Below, piece after piece: positions 8,440 to 18,100 of a DNA stretch of 38,321 nucleotides (its first letter is position 1; each line of letters begins with the position of its first letter). The stretch comes from Amycolatopsis pittospori. Lineage in GTDB: Bacteria > Actinomycetota > Actinomycetes > Mycobacteriales > Pseudonocardiaceae. The notes under the pieces were generated by a model, which saw only the letters and a list, made by a program, of their open reading frames with translations, was not told the DNA's origin and searched no databases. A program made the translations under genes and the position numbers. The DNA lies in NCBI RefSeq assembly GCF_013870525.1, contig NZ_JACBXD010000076.1, positions 1 through 38,321 on the forward strand. Direction: 5' to 3'.

Positions 8440-9673
8440 ATCGCTTGACGGCGGTGATCGGCACCCGCTTGTACCCGGACACGAAGTTCGACGTGATCCG
8501 CTCCGGTTTGCCCGCCGGTGCGAAGTCGTGGAACCGGCTCAGCAGTTCCTCGAACAGGATCCGGATGCTCATCCGCGCCACGCTGTGCCCGACGCAGTAG
8601 TGCGGCCCGATGCCGAACGCGAGGTGCTTGTTCGGTTTGCGCCGGATGTCGAAGGTGTCCGCGTCCGGGAACTGTTCTTCGTCGCGGTTCGCCGAGCCGA
8701 GCCAGACGACGACCGCGTCGCCGGCGGCGATCTTGGTGTCGCGCAGGACGACGTCTTCGGTGGCGTAGCGCAGCATGTGGTTGACCGGCGATGACCAGCG
8801 CAGTGCCTCTTCGACGGCGGTCTGCCCGGCCTCCGGATGCCGAGTCCAGTCTTCGAGCACACCGGATTCGATGAACTCCGCGAACACGAAGTTCGGCGCG
8901 TGCGGCGTGGTCACGTTCGCGCCGAGGAGCAGGCTGTAGCAGTTCGCCACGATCTCGCTCGACGACATGTGCCTGCCCTCGAACTCGGTCGAGATCAGCA
9001 CGCTGAGCAGGTCGTCGCTGAGGTGGTCGCGCCGGAACGACACCAGGTCCTGGAAGTAGACGAACAGTTCCCGGTGCGCGGCGGCGAGCGTCGCGTCCTT
9101 GCCGTCCGCGATCTGGAACTCGGGATCGTCGGCGGCCACACAGGCGCTCGTGAGCTTCGTCAGCCACGGCCAGTCCTCTTCGGGCAGACCGATCATGCGC
9201 CCGGTGACCGCCATCGGCATGGTCATCATGGCCTGCGCGAAATCGAAGACGCCGCCATCACCCAGTGGGGTGATGAGATCGAGCACCAGCTCCCGGACCA
9301 TGTCGCGCTGCTTGTCCACCGCGCGGACCGCGAGCGCCTTCTTCAACCGCGCCTGCATGATCGTGTGCCGCGGCGGGTCGGTGACGACGAGTTGCTTGCC
9401 GCCGGCCGGATCGTCCATGCCGAGCAGTTCGAGCATGGTGCCGCGTTCGGAGGTGAACAGTTCCGTGGTGCGCATGACGAAGTCGGTGTCGGCGAACTTC
9501 ACCACCGACCAGAAGCCGCGATCGGCGTCGACCTGATGCCAGGTCAGCCCGTCCTGTTCGCGCAGTTCACGCCATATCGAATGTGCGTCCCCGTCGGCGT
9601 ACAGGAATGGGTCGACCAGGTCGGCGCCACCGAAATGCACCGGACAACCCCTGGTGGTGTCCTCGACCGTCAT
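8438..9673 (-). CDS. Cytochrome P450 (probable tailoring enzyme of the adjacent cluster)
   Basis: The 411-residue soluble bacterial P450 shows the I-helix segment LLLGANVTTPH (about residues 248-258, with the Thr pair), the ExxR motif EEALRW (288-293) and the heme loop HLAFGIGPHYCVGHS with proximal ligand Cys360. I chose the ATG at 9673 because GAAGGGA sits seven bases upstream and the upstream extension to a TTG at 9775 is not P450-like. It is divergent from the NRPS-PKS operon across a 485-bp control region and converges on lysX, so it probably belongs to the cluster and oxidises a carrier-bound amino acid or the product. The I-helix GANVTT replaces the more common AGxxT; its meaning for substrate is unknown. 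It needs ferredoxin and reductase from elsewhere, since none is encoded here. Confidence 0.93.
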   Translation of the reverse strand: MTVEDTTRGCPVHFGGADLVDPFLYADGDAHSIWRELREQDGLTWHQVDADRGFWSVVKFADTDFVMRTTELFTSERGTMLELLGMDDPAGGKQLVVTDPPRHTIMQARLKKALAVRAVDKQRDMVRELVLDLITPLGDGGVFDFAQAMMTMPMAVTGRMIGLPEEDWPWLTKLTSACVAADDPEFQIADGKDATLAAAHRELFVYFQDLVSFRRDHLSDDLLSVLISTEFEGRHMSSSEIVANCYSLLLGANVTTPHAPNFVFAEFIESGVLEDWTRHPEAGQTAVEEALRWSSPVNHMLRYATEDVVLRDTKIAAGDAVVVWLGSANRDEEQFPDADTFDIRRKPNKHLAFGIGPHYCVGHSVARMSIRILFEELLSRFHDFAPAGKPERITSNFVSGYKRVPITAVKR

Positions 9674-9983
9674 GCGCGCGTTCCCTTCATTCCACGACGA
9701 ACCGCGATGCTTTATCCGCACCCGAACGGCACAGTGATTACGTACGCCGAACACCTCAGTCGCCATTGCGCCCAATGGGCTAATGAATAAGAGGGCGACA
9801 GGTCGCTCAAATGGAGGAGGCCGGACATCCTTGTGCGGCCCTTCCTTTGACAGCGCAACACTTTACCAACAGCACTTTGCTGCCCGTGTTGCTTCAACCC
9901 CAGATGTCGGCCGAGTCAAGCACGCGTGTTCGAGCAGTGTCAAGGGTGTCCGAATCACTGCTTTCGTCGTTCAGCGGTGGGAA

Positions 9984-10030
9984 GTCCACGAATGGACGAG
10001 TTGACAGTCCCAGCAGTGCCCTCGTAGCGT
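9984..10030 (+). promoter_or_regulatory. Probable promoter of the NRPS-PKS operon with adjacent inverted repeat
   Basis: TTGACA (10001-10006) and TAGCGT (10025-10030) are 18 bases apart, a good match to the actinobacterial sigma-70 consensus. Transcription would start near 10037, giving about 120 bases of leader. A 5-bp-arm inverted repeat GTCCA-CGAA-TGGAC (9984-9997) ends three bases before the -35 box and could be an operator. The rest of the 485-bp gap (9674-10158) shows no convincing gene; no equally clear promoter for the divergent P450 was found. Confidence 0.55.
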
Positions 10031-10158
10031 CGTGATGGCAAATGGGGGTTCGATTTCTGGGGGGAATTCAGCCACCGCGTGAATGTGGTTCCACTTTTCC
10101 GCTGTGCCTTTATTCCTATTGTTGATGCTGTTCACCGACCGGGGGAAGCGGCAGAATA

Positions 10159-11805
10159 ATGCCATCTGAATCGGCCAGTCTCTGGCATGTCGCCACGCCC
10201 ACCCAGCAGGGCATTTGGATCGTCGACCGGATCGACCGGCTGCGGCCGACGTACCTGATCCCGTCGGTCATCGAATTCACTGGACCGCTCGACCACGCCG
10301 TGCTGGCGGACGCCGTCAGCACGGCTTTGGCGCGGCATCCCGCCCTGTGTGCGCGATTCCGGCTCGAAACCACCCACCGCCGGGTGGAGTACCGGACCGA
10401 CGGCGAGCCCGCGGAGGCCGGTTTCCTCGACGCCGTGGAGGAGGACTGGACCACTGACGAGCTGAAGCGACTCGTGGAGGTTCTCTGCTACACGCCCTTC
10501 GATCTCGGTGACGAGCCGCCGGCGCGAGCGGAGATCATCCGTGTGGGCCCGGAAACGACGCTCTTCGTGCTGACCGTGCACCACATCGTCTTCGACGCCA
10601 CGTCGCGGAAGCTGCTGCTCGACGAGATCGGCGAGCTCTATCGCGGTGCGCTGGCCGGCGAGGAAGTGCTGCTCCCCGAACCGGTCCACCCCGCGCTGGT
10701 GCAGGTACCGATCCCGGAAGGCGAGCTCGCGCCCCGGATCGCGGAAGCCGTCGAGCGTCTGCGGGGCGCTCCGACCACGGTGGACCTGCCCTACGACCGC
10801 CGTCCGGACGCCGAGCTGTCCATGATCGGCGCCGACGCCCGCACCGGTTTCGACGCCCACGTCTCCGCGCAGGTCCTGGCGGCGGCCGCGGAAGCCGGCT
10901 GCACCGCGTTCATGACCGGCGTCGCGATCCTCGCCGCGACCCTGGCGCGCCGAGGCGGGCAACGCGACTTCCTCTTCTCCGTGGTCTGGCCCGGCCGCGA
11001 CGACCCCGTGTCCACGGGCGTCGTCGGGATGTTCATGTCCACCCTCGTCCTGCGGATCCGCCTCGACGAGAAGACGACTTGGCGCGAACTCCTGCGTGAG
11101 GCCAGGAACTCCGGCATGGAGACGTTCATCGACGCCGACGTCCCGTTGGACGCGCTCGCCGCGGAACTGGACGACGAGCGCGACGTCGGCAGGCTGCCGC
11201 TGACCCCGGTTCTGGTGAACCTCGCCGAAGTACCCGCGCCCTTCGACCTCGCGCCCGGCGTCGTCGGCCGGTTCAAACCACTGGAACCCCAGTACAGCAA
11301 GTGGGATCTCGCGTTGTTCGTGCACGTCACGGCGGACTCCCGCTTGGAACTGACCCTCGATTACCCCGCCGATCTCTTCACCGACAAGACGATCGACGGC
11401 CTGCTTCTCGATCTGCGGCGCGGTGTCGCGGATCTCGCCCGATCCCCGGAGGAAACCGTGCTCAAGCCCGCCACCGAAGCCCTCGACCTCGAAGACCCGG
11501 CCGTGCGCCTCGACCTCGTCCGCGGCGTTTGGAGCGAGGTGCTCGACAACAAGGAGTTCGGCGACGACGTCAGCTTCTTCGACGCCGGCGGCGATTCGCT
11601 GCGCCTGGTGGTGCTGGTGGAGAAGCTGCGCGAGGTGTCCGGCCGGATGGTGAAGACGGTCGACCTGTTCCGCGCCGGAACCGTGCGCGGGCACGCCGAT
11701 CTGCTGGTCAACGCGGAGAAGAAGCAGGCAGGCGGTGGACGCGGCAGCCGTGAGCGCCTGCTCGGCGCCGTCCGCGAACGGCGCGCGGTCGAACCGCAGT
11801 CCTGA
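10159..11805 (+). CDS. NRPS protein with condensation and peptidyl carrier domains (C-PCP)
   Basis: The 548-residue protein has a condensation domain (about residues 10-430; TPTQQGIW start motif, active-site HHIVFDA with His141, His142 and Asp146) and a carrier domain (about 450-520) whose GGDSL carries the phosphopantetheine Ser480. The Gly usual after HHxxxD is replaced by Ala. There is no adenylation domain, so its carrier must be loaded in trans. A charged tail (AEKKQAGGGRGSRERLLG) may be a docking element. It is the first gene of the operon; the ATG is 40 bases before the next gene in the sense that its stop precedes the next start by 40 bases. As first C domain it might acylate the amino acid (starter C) or form the first peptide bond; the sequence alone does not decide. 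Confidence 0.92.
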   Translation: MPSESASLWHVATPTQQGIWIVDRIDRLRPTYLIPSVIEFTGPLDHAVLADAVSTALARHPALCARFRLETTHRRVEYRTDGEPAEAGFLDAVEEDWTTDELKRLVEVLCYTPFDLGDEPPARAEIIRVGPETTLFVLTVHHIVFDATSRKLLLDEIGELYRGALAGEEVLLPEPVHPALVQVPIPEGELAPRIAEAVERLRGAPTTVDLPYDRRPDAELSMIGADARTGFDAHVSAQVLAAAAEAGCTAFMTGVAILAATLARRGGQRDFLFSVVWPGRDDPVSTGVVGMFMSTLVLRIRLDEKTTWRELLREARNSGMETFIDADVPLDALAAELDDERDVGRLPLTPVLVNLAEVPAPFDLAPGVVGRFKPLEPQYSKWDLALFVHVTADSRLELTLDYPADLFTDKTIDGLLLDLRRGVADLARSPEETVLKPATEALDLEDPAVRLDLVRGVWSEVLDNKEFGDDVSFFDAGGDSLRLVVLVEKLREVSGRMVKTVDLFRAGTVRGHADLLVNAEKKQAGGGRGSRERLLGAVRERRAVEPQS

Positions 11806-11845
11806 CCCCGGACCAGCCAGCCCATCCTCGCGACCGGAGTGAGCC

Positions 11846-14800
11846 ATGACGTTCAACGAGTACGCCGCCGCCGTCCTCGGCCAGGACATCGAGGCCGGCA
11901 CCTTCGCCACCACCAGTTTCGTCGGCCTCGGCGGGGATTCGCTGCGCGCACTGAAGCTCGCCGCGATCACGCAGGAGAAGCTCGGGCTGCGGATCCCGGT
12001 GGCCGCGCTGCTGAGTGACATCCCGGTCGCCGACGTGTTCGCCGACGCCGTCCCCGTCGGCGGGCACGTCCGCGGGGGAGCACTTCCGGACGAAGCGGTT
12101 TCCCATGCCCAACGCGGTATGTGGCTGATCGAGCGGGTCACCGGGGGATCGCCGTACAACCTGGTCTTCACCTGTTTCGTGGAGCGCGGGACGCTGGTCC
12201 CGGAGCGGTTCGAGCGTGCTGTCGCGCGGACCGTGTCCAGGCATCCAGGACTGCGCACGGTCTACCGGGGCGACGGGGACGACGTCGTACCCGAGGTGCT
12301 CGACCCGCACTCCCCGTCGATCGAGATCCATACCTGGGACGGGGAAGCGGGAGAGTTCGAAGAACGCGTGCGTTCGCTCGCGGCCCGGCACGGACGGCGC
12401 CCGTTCGACCTGGCCGACGCCCCGGCGTACCGGTTCCTGCGGGTCGAAGGCACCGCGGGGGGTCAGGCCGTCGTGCTGGTCGCGCACCATATGGTGCTCG
12501 ACGGCTGGTCGGTCGGCCTGCTGCTGAACGAGGTGTTCGCACAGTACGACGCCCTGGCCACCGGGGCGACCGAGACCGCAGGGGAGCCCGGTGTGTCTCC
12601 CCGGGTTCTTCTGCGCCATCAAGAGGAAGCCCGCGCCGGCGGGGAATGGGACCGGCAGGCGGAGTTCTGGATCAAGCACCTCGACGGGGTGCCGTCGATC
12701 CTGGAACTCCCGTCCGACCGGCCGCGTCCCCCGATCCAGGACGCGGCGGGCGCGCGGAGACCGGTCGATTTCGGCGCGTCCGCGAGCGCGGCGGTCTCCG
12801 AACGGGCCCGCGCGCTGGGCATCACGCCGTTCGCGTTCCTGCTCGGTGCCTTCGGTTTGGCACTGAGCCGCTGGACCGGGGCGCGTCATCTGCTGGTCGG
12901 CGTGCCGCTCACCGGCCGCGGAAGCGCGGATCTCGAAGAACTCGTGGCGGTGGCCGGGAATCTGGTCCCGGTCCGGATCGACGTCGCCGAAGACGCGAGC
13001 GTCGCGGAGTACCTGCGTTCGGTGCACCAGTCGCTCGGGCAGAGCATCGACGCGGGCGACCTGCCCTTCGACGAACTGGTCACCCGGCTCGGGGTCGAAC
13101 GCGCACTGGGCTGTCACCCGCTGGTCCAGGTGTCGTTCGGCATGCATGATCAGCTTGTCCCGCAACGGATCACGACCTCGGACGCCGCGCTGCGCGTCGA
13201 AGAGGGCCATGGTGGTGGCGCGCAGTTCGACCTCTCGCTGCTGATCGGCCGGTCCGAACCGGCGCTGGGCGGTCATCTCGAATACGCGACGGCGGTGTTC
13301 GGTTCCGCCGACGCCGAAGGGTTCGTCGCCGACTTCCTGGCCGCTGCCGAACAGCTCGCCGCCGCCGGTGACGTCGCTGTCGAGGAGATCCGGTGCCTGT
13401 CGCCGGAGCGGCGGGCGCTGCTCGACGGCATCAACCAGACCCGGGAGGATTTCCCGGCCACGTCGATCGACGAACTCTTCCGCGACGTCGTGCGCCGGAA
13501 CCCGGACGCGATCGCGGTGCGGGAAGGCGAAGTCCAGCTGAGCTACGGCGAACTCGCCGCGGCCGCCGCACGTCAGGCGCAGCTGCTGCGTCTGGCCGGT
13601 GTGCTGCCCGGTGACCGCGTGCTCGTCGGGCTGGACCGGTCGGTCGCCGAAGCCGTCGCGGTGCTCGGCGTCGTCTGGGCGGGCGCGGCCTACGTCGGTG
13701 TCGATCTGAACGTTCCTGTCGAACACTCGGCCAAGATCGTGAAGTCCGCCGCTCCCACCGCGGCGCTCGTTCCCGCCGGGCATTCCGAACGCCTTCGTGA
13801 ACAAGGGATCTTCGTGGTGGACTCCTGGGAGCAGTCCTGGGATGAGCGGGAAACCGTCGAGCCGCCGGTGGATCCGGACACGACCAGGCTCGCGTATGTC
13901 GCCTTCACCTCCGGCTCGACCGGACAGCCGAAAGGCGTCTGTGTTCCGCATCGCGCGATCGTCCGGCTGGTGCACGAGGCGGATTACGTCCGGCTCGGCC
14001 CGGAAGAGCGGGTGCTGCGGCTCTCCCCGCTCGCGTTCGACGCGTCCACTTTGGAGCTTTGGGGCGCGCTGCTGACCGGGGCCACGCTCGAGGTCTACCC
14101 GGCGGGCCTGCCGACGCCCACCGAACTCGGCGAATTCCTGCTGGACAACGAAGTCACCGTCGCCTGGCTCACCGCCGGCCTGTTCCGCCTGGTCGAGGAG
14201 TTCGCGGGTGACGCGTTCGCCGGACTGCGGCAACTGCTCTCCGGCGGCGACGTCGTACCGCACGAACACGTCGCCCGGGTGCTGCGGCGATTCCCCGGCC
14301 TGGTCATCACCAACGGCTACGGGCCGACCGAGAACACCACCTTCACCACGACGTATTCGGTGACCGACGCCGACGAGGTCGACGGTCCGCTGCCGATCGG
14401 CACGCCGTTGCCCGGGACGCGGGTGTACGTCCTGGACTCACGCCATCGGATCGTGCCGCCGGGTGCGGTCGGCGAGCTGTACACCAGCGGACTCGGCCTC
14501 GCCGACGGCTATCTCGGCGACGAGGCGGAAACCGCTCGCGCGTTCGGCGAGTTCTCGCCGGACGTACCGGAACGCCTGTACCGCACCGGGGATCTGGTGC
14601 GCATCGACACGCGGGGCCGGGTCCGGTACCTCGGCCGTCGCGACGACCAGGTGAAGCTGCGCGGCTACCGCGTCGAACTGTCCGCGATCAGCGACGCGCT
14701 CACCGCGGACCCGCGCGTGCAGGACGCCGTCGTCGCGGTCACCGACGGGGACAGCGCGGAGAAGCGGTTGATGGCCGCTGTCGTCCCGGTACCCGGCACC

Positions 14801-15196
14801 ACCTTCGGTACCGCGGAGCTGCGCGATGTCCTTTCAGGACGGTTGCCGACCTACATGGTCCCGACGCTGTGGGCGCTGGTCGAGCGGATCCCGGTGACGG
14901 GCAACGGAAAGGTCGACCGCCGCGCCCTGGCCGCGATCGCCGTCCCGGCGACCGCCGCCCCGAAACGGGAGAACGACCTCGGCCCGGCGATCGCGATGTT
15001 CACCGAGGCGATCGGCGAACCGGGTGAGGCGATCACCCCGGAGACCGATTTCTTCACCGTCGGCGGGAATTCGATGGCGGCCATCCGGCTGGTGACGCTG
15101 GCCAAGGAACGGACCGGGGCGATCCTCAAGGTCCGTGACTTCCTGCGCGACCCGACGCCGGAAGGCTTGGGCAAACTGCTCGCGAGCGCGTCATGA
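11846..15196 (+). CDS. NRPS protein PCP-C-A-PCP with a valine-type adenylation domain
   Basis: The 1116 residues hold an N-terminal carrier (GLGGDSL, Ser32), a condensation domain (AHHMVLDGWS; His214, His215, Asp219), an adenylation domain (about 540-1030; FTSGSTGQPKG, YGPTENTTF, YRTGDL, GNGKVDRRAL) and a final carrier (VGGNSM, Ser1076). Hand alignment to the GrsA pocket gives D732 A733 L736 W774 L798 G800 G824 T832 F833 K1022, i.e. DALWLGGTFK, which differs from the known valine code DAFWLGGTFK at one place. Valine or a similar branched residue is therefore likely. A carrier in front of C, rather than an intact preceding module, is unusual; its substrate must come in trans or by transfer from the upstream protein's carrier. 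The stop overlaps the PKS start (ATGA), so the two are translated together and probably interact. Confidence 0.95.
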   Translation: MTFNEYAAAVLGQDIEAGTFATTSFVGLGGDSLRALKLAAITQEKLGLRIPVAALLSDIPVADVFADAVPVGGHVRGGALPDEAVSHAQRGMWLIERVTGGSPYNLVFTCFVERGTLVPERFERAVARTVSRHPGLRTVYRGDGDDVVPEVLDPHSPSIEIHTWDGEAGEFEERVRSLAARHGRRPFDLADAPAYRFLRVEGTAGGQAVVLVAHHMVLDGWSVGLLLNEVFAQYDALATGATETAGEPGVSPRVLLRHQEEARAGGEWDRQAEFWIKHLDGVPSILELPSDRPRPPIQDAAGARRPVDFGASASAAVSERARALGITPFAFLLGAFGLALSRWTGARHLLVGVPLTGRGSADLEELVAVAGNLVPVRIDVAEDASVAEYLRSVHQSLGQSIDAGDLPFDELVTRLGVERALGCHPLVQVSFGMHDQLVPQRITTSDAALRVEEGHGGGAQFDLSLLIGRSEPALGGHLEYATAVFGSADAEGFVADFLAAAEQLAAAGDVAVEEIRCLSPERRALLDGINQTREDFPATSIDELFRDVVRRNPDAIAVREGEVQLSYGELAAAAARQAQLLRLAGVLPGDRVLVGLDRSVAEAVAVLGVVWAGAAYVGVDLNVPVEHSAKIVKSAAPTAALVPAGHSERLREQGIFVVDSWEQSWDERETVEPPVDPDTTRLAYVAFTSGSTGQPKGVCVPHRAIVRLVHEADYVRLGPEERVLRLSPLAFDASTLELWGALLTGATLEVYPAGLPTPTELGEFLLDNEVTVAWLTAGLFRLVEEFAGDAFAGLRQLLSGGDVVPHEHVARVLRRFPGLVITNGYGPTENTTFTTTYSVTDADEVDGPLPIGTPLPGTRVYVLDSRHRIVPPGAVGELYTSGLGLADGYLGDEAETARAFGEFSPDVPERLYRTGDLVRIDTRGRVRYLGRRDDQVKLRGYRVELSAISDALTADPRVQDAVVAVTDGDSAEKRLMAAVVPVPGTTFGTAELRDVLSGRLPTYMVPTLWALVERIPVTGNGKVDRRALAAIAVPATAAPKRENDLGPAIAMFTEAIGEPGEAITPETDFFTVGGNSMAAIRLVTLAKERTGAILKVRDFLRDPTPEGLGKLLASAS

Positions 15197-18100
15197 CCGC
15201 GGCCAAACAGGAGCCGATCGCCGTCATCGGCATGGCGTGCCGCTATCCGGGCGCACCCGACCTCGGCCGGTTCTGGTCGTTGCTGCGCGGGGGAGCGGAG
15301 GGCATCAGCCGGCTGGATCCGGAGGACATCCTCGCCGGCGGCGGTGACCCGGATCTGGTGCGGCGCCCGGAATTCGTCCCGGCGATGGGCCTGCTGACCG
15401 GGACCCGCGGGTTCGACTGGACCTACTTCGGCTACAGCCGGGCGGAAGCGGCGAGTATCGATCCGCAGCAGCGGGTCTTCCTGGAATGCGTGGTGGCGGC
15501 GCTCGACGACGCGGCCGTCGACCCGGCCCGCTTCCCCGGCTGGATCGGCGTGTACGGCGGGGCCGACCAGGTCACCGCCGAGCCGGACGGCGAACTCGGC
15601 GAGCTCGCACGTTACATCGGGCTCGGGCCCGACTTCCTGGCGACGCGAGTGGCCTACAAACTCGGCCTCCGCGGCCCCGCGGTCACCGTCCAGACGGCGT
15701 GCTCCACCTCGCTGACCGCCGTGCACATGGCGGCCGCGAGCCTGCGTGGCGACGAATGCGACCTCGCGCTCGCGGGCGGTGTCGCGGTCATCGGCGACGG
15801 CGAACGCGGCTACCTGCACGAACCCGGCGGGATCCTGTCCCCGGACGGACATTGCCGCACGTTCGACGAACAGGCGGGCGGCACCGTCCCGAGTGAAGGC
15901 GTCGGCGTGGTCGTGCTCAAGCGGCTGGCCGACGCGCGGCGCGACGGAGACCGCGTGCTCGCGGTGATCCGCGGTTCGGCGATCAACAACGATGGCGCGG
16001 AGAAGATGGGTTACACCGCGCCTTCGGTCGAGGGACAAAGCGAACTCATCCGCTACGCGCAGCAACTGGCCGGCGTCGACCCGCGCGACATCGGGTACCT
16101 GGAGGCGCACGGCACCGGCACCCGGATCGGTGACCCGATCGAGGTCCAGGCGCTCACCGACGTCTTCCAGGCGGAGACCGACGCCGTCGGCTGGTGCCGG
16201 CTCGGCGCGGTCAAGAGCAACCTCGGCCACACCGGATCCGCCGCCGGTGTCGCGGGCCTGATCAAGGCCGTGCTCATGCTGCGGTATCGGGAACTGGTGC
16301 CGTCGGTGCACTTCAGCCGACCGAATCCCTTGCTGGAGCTGGACTCCACGCCGTTCGTGGTGAGCACGCGCACGGAACCGTGGACCGGTCGCGAAGGCAG
16401 GCTCGCCGGCGTCAGCTCTTTCGGTGTCGGCGGCACCAACGCACACGTGATCCTCGAAGAGGCGCCGACCAAGACGGCATCGCCCGTGCGCGGCGGACGT
16501 CGCGTGCTGACTTTGTCCGCGGCGGCGCCGGAAGCCCTCGGCCGGATGCGCGCGAACCTCGCCGAGCATCTGCGCACCACACCGGACCTGAACCTGCCCG
16601 AGGTCGCCGCCACCCTGGCGTCGCGCCGCGTCTACCAGCACCGGCAGACCGTCGTCGCGGACGACACCGCCGAGGCTGCCGCCCTGCTCGCCGCGCCGGG
16701 GGCGTCCGTGCCCGGAACGCTCGACAAGGTCGCGTTCGTCTTCCCCGGGCACGGCCTGCTGACCCATCCTGCAGGTGCGGCGGCCCACCGGCTGCTGCCC
16801 GGATTCCGGGACGGTTTCGACGAAATCCGTGACCTCGTAAGGGAACGGCACGGACTCGACCTTTCACCGATCGTCGCCGAGGACGCCGATCCGGCCTGGT
16901 TCTCCCAACTCGTGCCGCATCAGGTCGGGCTGTTCGCCGTCGGCTACGCGCTGGGCAAACAGCTTTTCGAGCTCGGGATCCGGCCGTCCGCCATGCTCGG
17001 CAACAGCATCGGCGAGTACGCGCCCGCCGCGCTGGCCGGCGTCTGGGCGCTGCCGGACGCCGTGGATCTCGTCCACCTGCGGGCTTCCGCGATGCTGGCC
17101 ACGCGTCCCGGCCGGATGGCCGCCGTCGGCGCCGATGCGGACGACCTCGCGAATCGCTTGGTACGCGACGGGTTCGGCGAACTTTCGCCGGCCGTGCGCG
17201 GTCCAGGCCGCGTCGTCGTCTCGGGTCCGGAAGCGGAGATGACCCGGCTGCTCGACGGCGACACCCTCGCCGGGCTCGACGTCCGGATCCTCGACATCCC
17301 GCGCGCCTTCCACAGCACGCTGATGAATCCCGCTGCGGACAAACTGGCCGAAGCCGTCGCCGCCGCGCCGAACTCGGTGCCGCGGATCCGGCTGGTGTCC
17401 AACACCTCGGGTGACTGGGCGGATCCGGAGTCGTTACGTGGCCCCGAATACTGGGCCGGGCAGTTGCGCAGTCCGGTCCTGCTGGAGGCCTGCGCGGGCA
17501 CCCTGCTCGCGTCCGACTGCGACACCTTCCTCGAACTCGGGCCGGGAACTTCCATGCTGGCCACACTTCGCCGTCACGCGGGCTGGAAGCCAGGCCATGT
17601 CACCGTGCCGCTCTTGGGACGGGCCGAGGACGGCGAACGCGGTGTGCTGCGAGCGCTCGGTTCACTGTGGGAACGCGGTGCGGACGCCGTCACCGGGCTG
17701 CTGGAGAAATCCGGTCACCCGGTCTCGCTGCCGACTTATCCCTTCAGTGACGAGGCACCGGAACTCGCTGCCGCGCGCCGGAGGCCGGCACCGGCCAAAT
17801 CCACTATGGACAGACCCGGTGAGTCCACGGTGGAGCAACTGTGGTGCGCCGCGCTCGGTGTTCCCTCGGTGGACGCTGCGGACGACTTCTACGCCTTCGG
17901 CGGTGAATCGCTGATGGCGGTGAACCTGATGTCGAAGATCCGTGAGCGCACCGGCGCGTCCGTGCCGGTGGCCGAGTTCGACGAGGAAGCCACCTTCGGC
18001 CGCCTGTCACGGCTCGTCGCGGAACGTACGACGGATTCGGGGCCGCGGCACGCCGTCGACGTCGTCACCTTCCACGAAGACGGTCCTGGGCGCCCGCTGA

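Noticed and set aside
9783..10035. Small open frames (73-74 codons) in the gap before the NRPS operon
   Set aside because: They lack plausible ribosome-binding sites and familiar composition, and overlap the probable promoter region.
11708..14269. An 853-codon open frame antisense to the NRPS gene
   Set aside because: It lies wholly over NRPS domains with intact motifs; the antisense translation is low-complexity and domain-free, the usual result of high GC at third positions.
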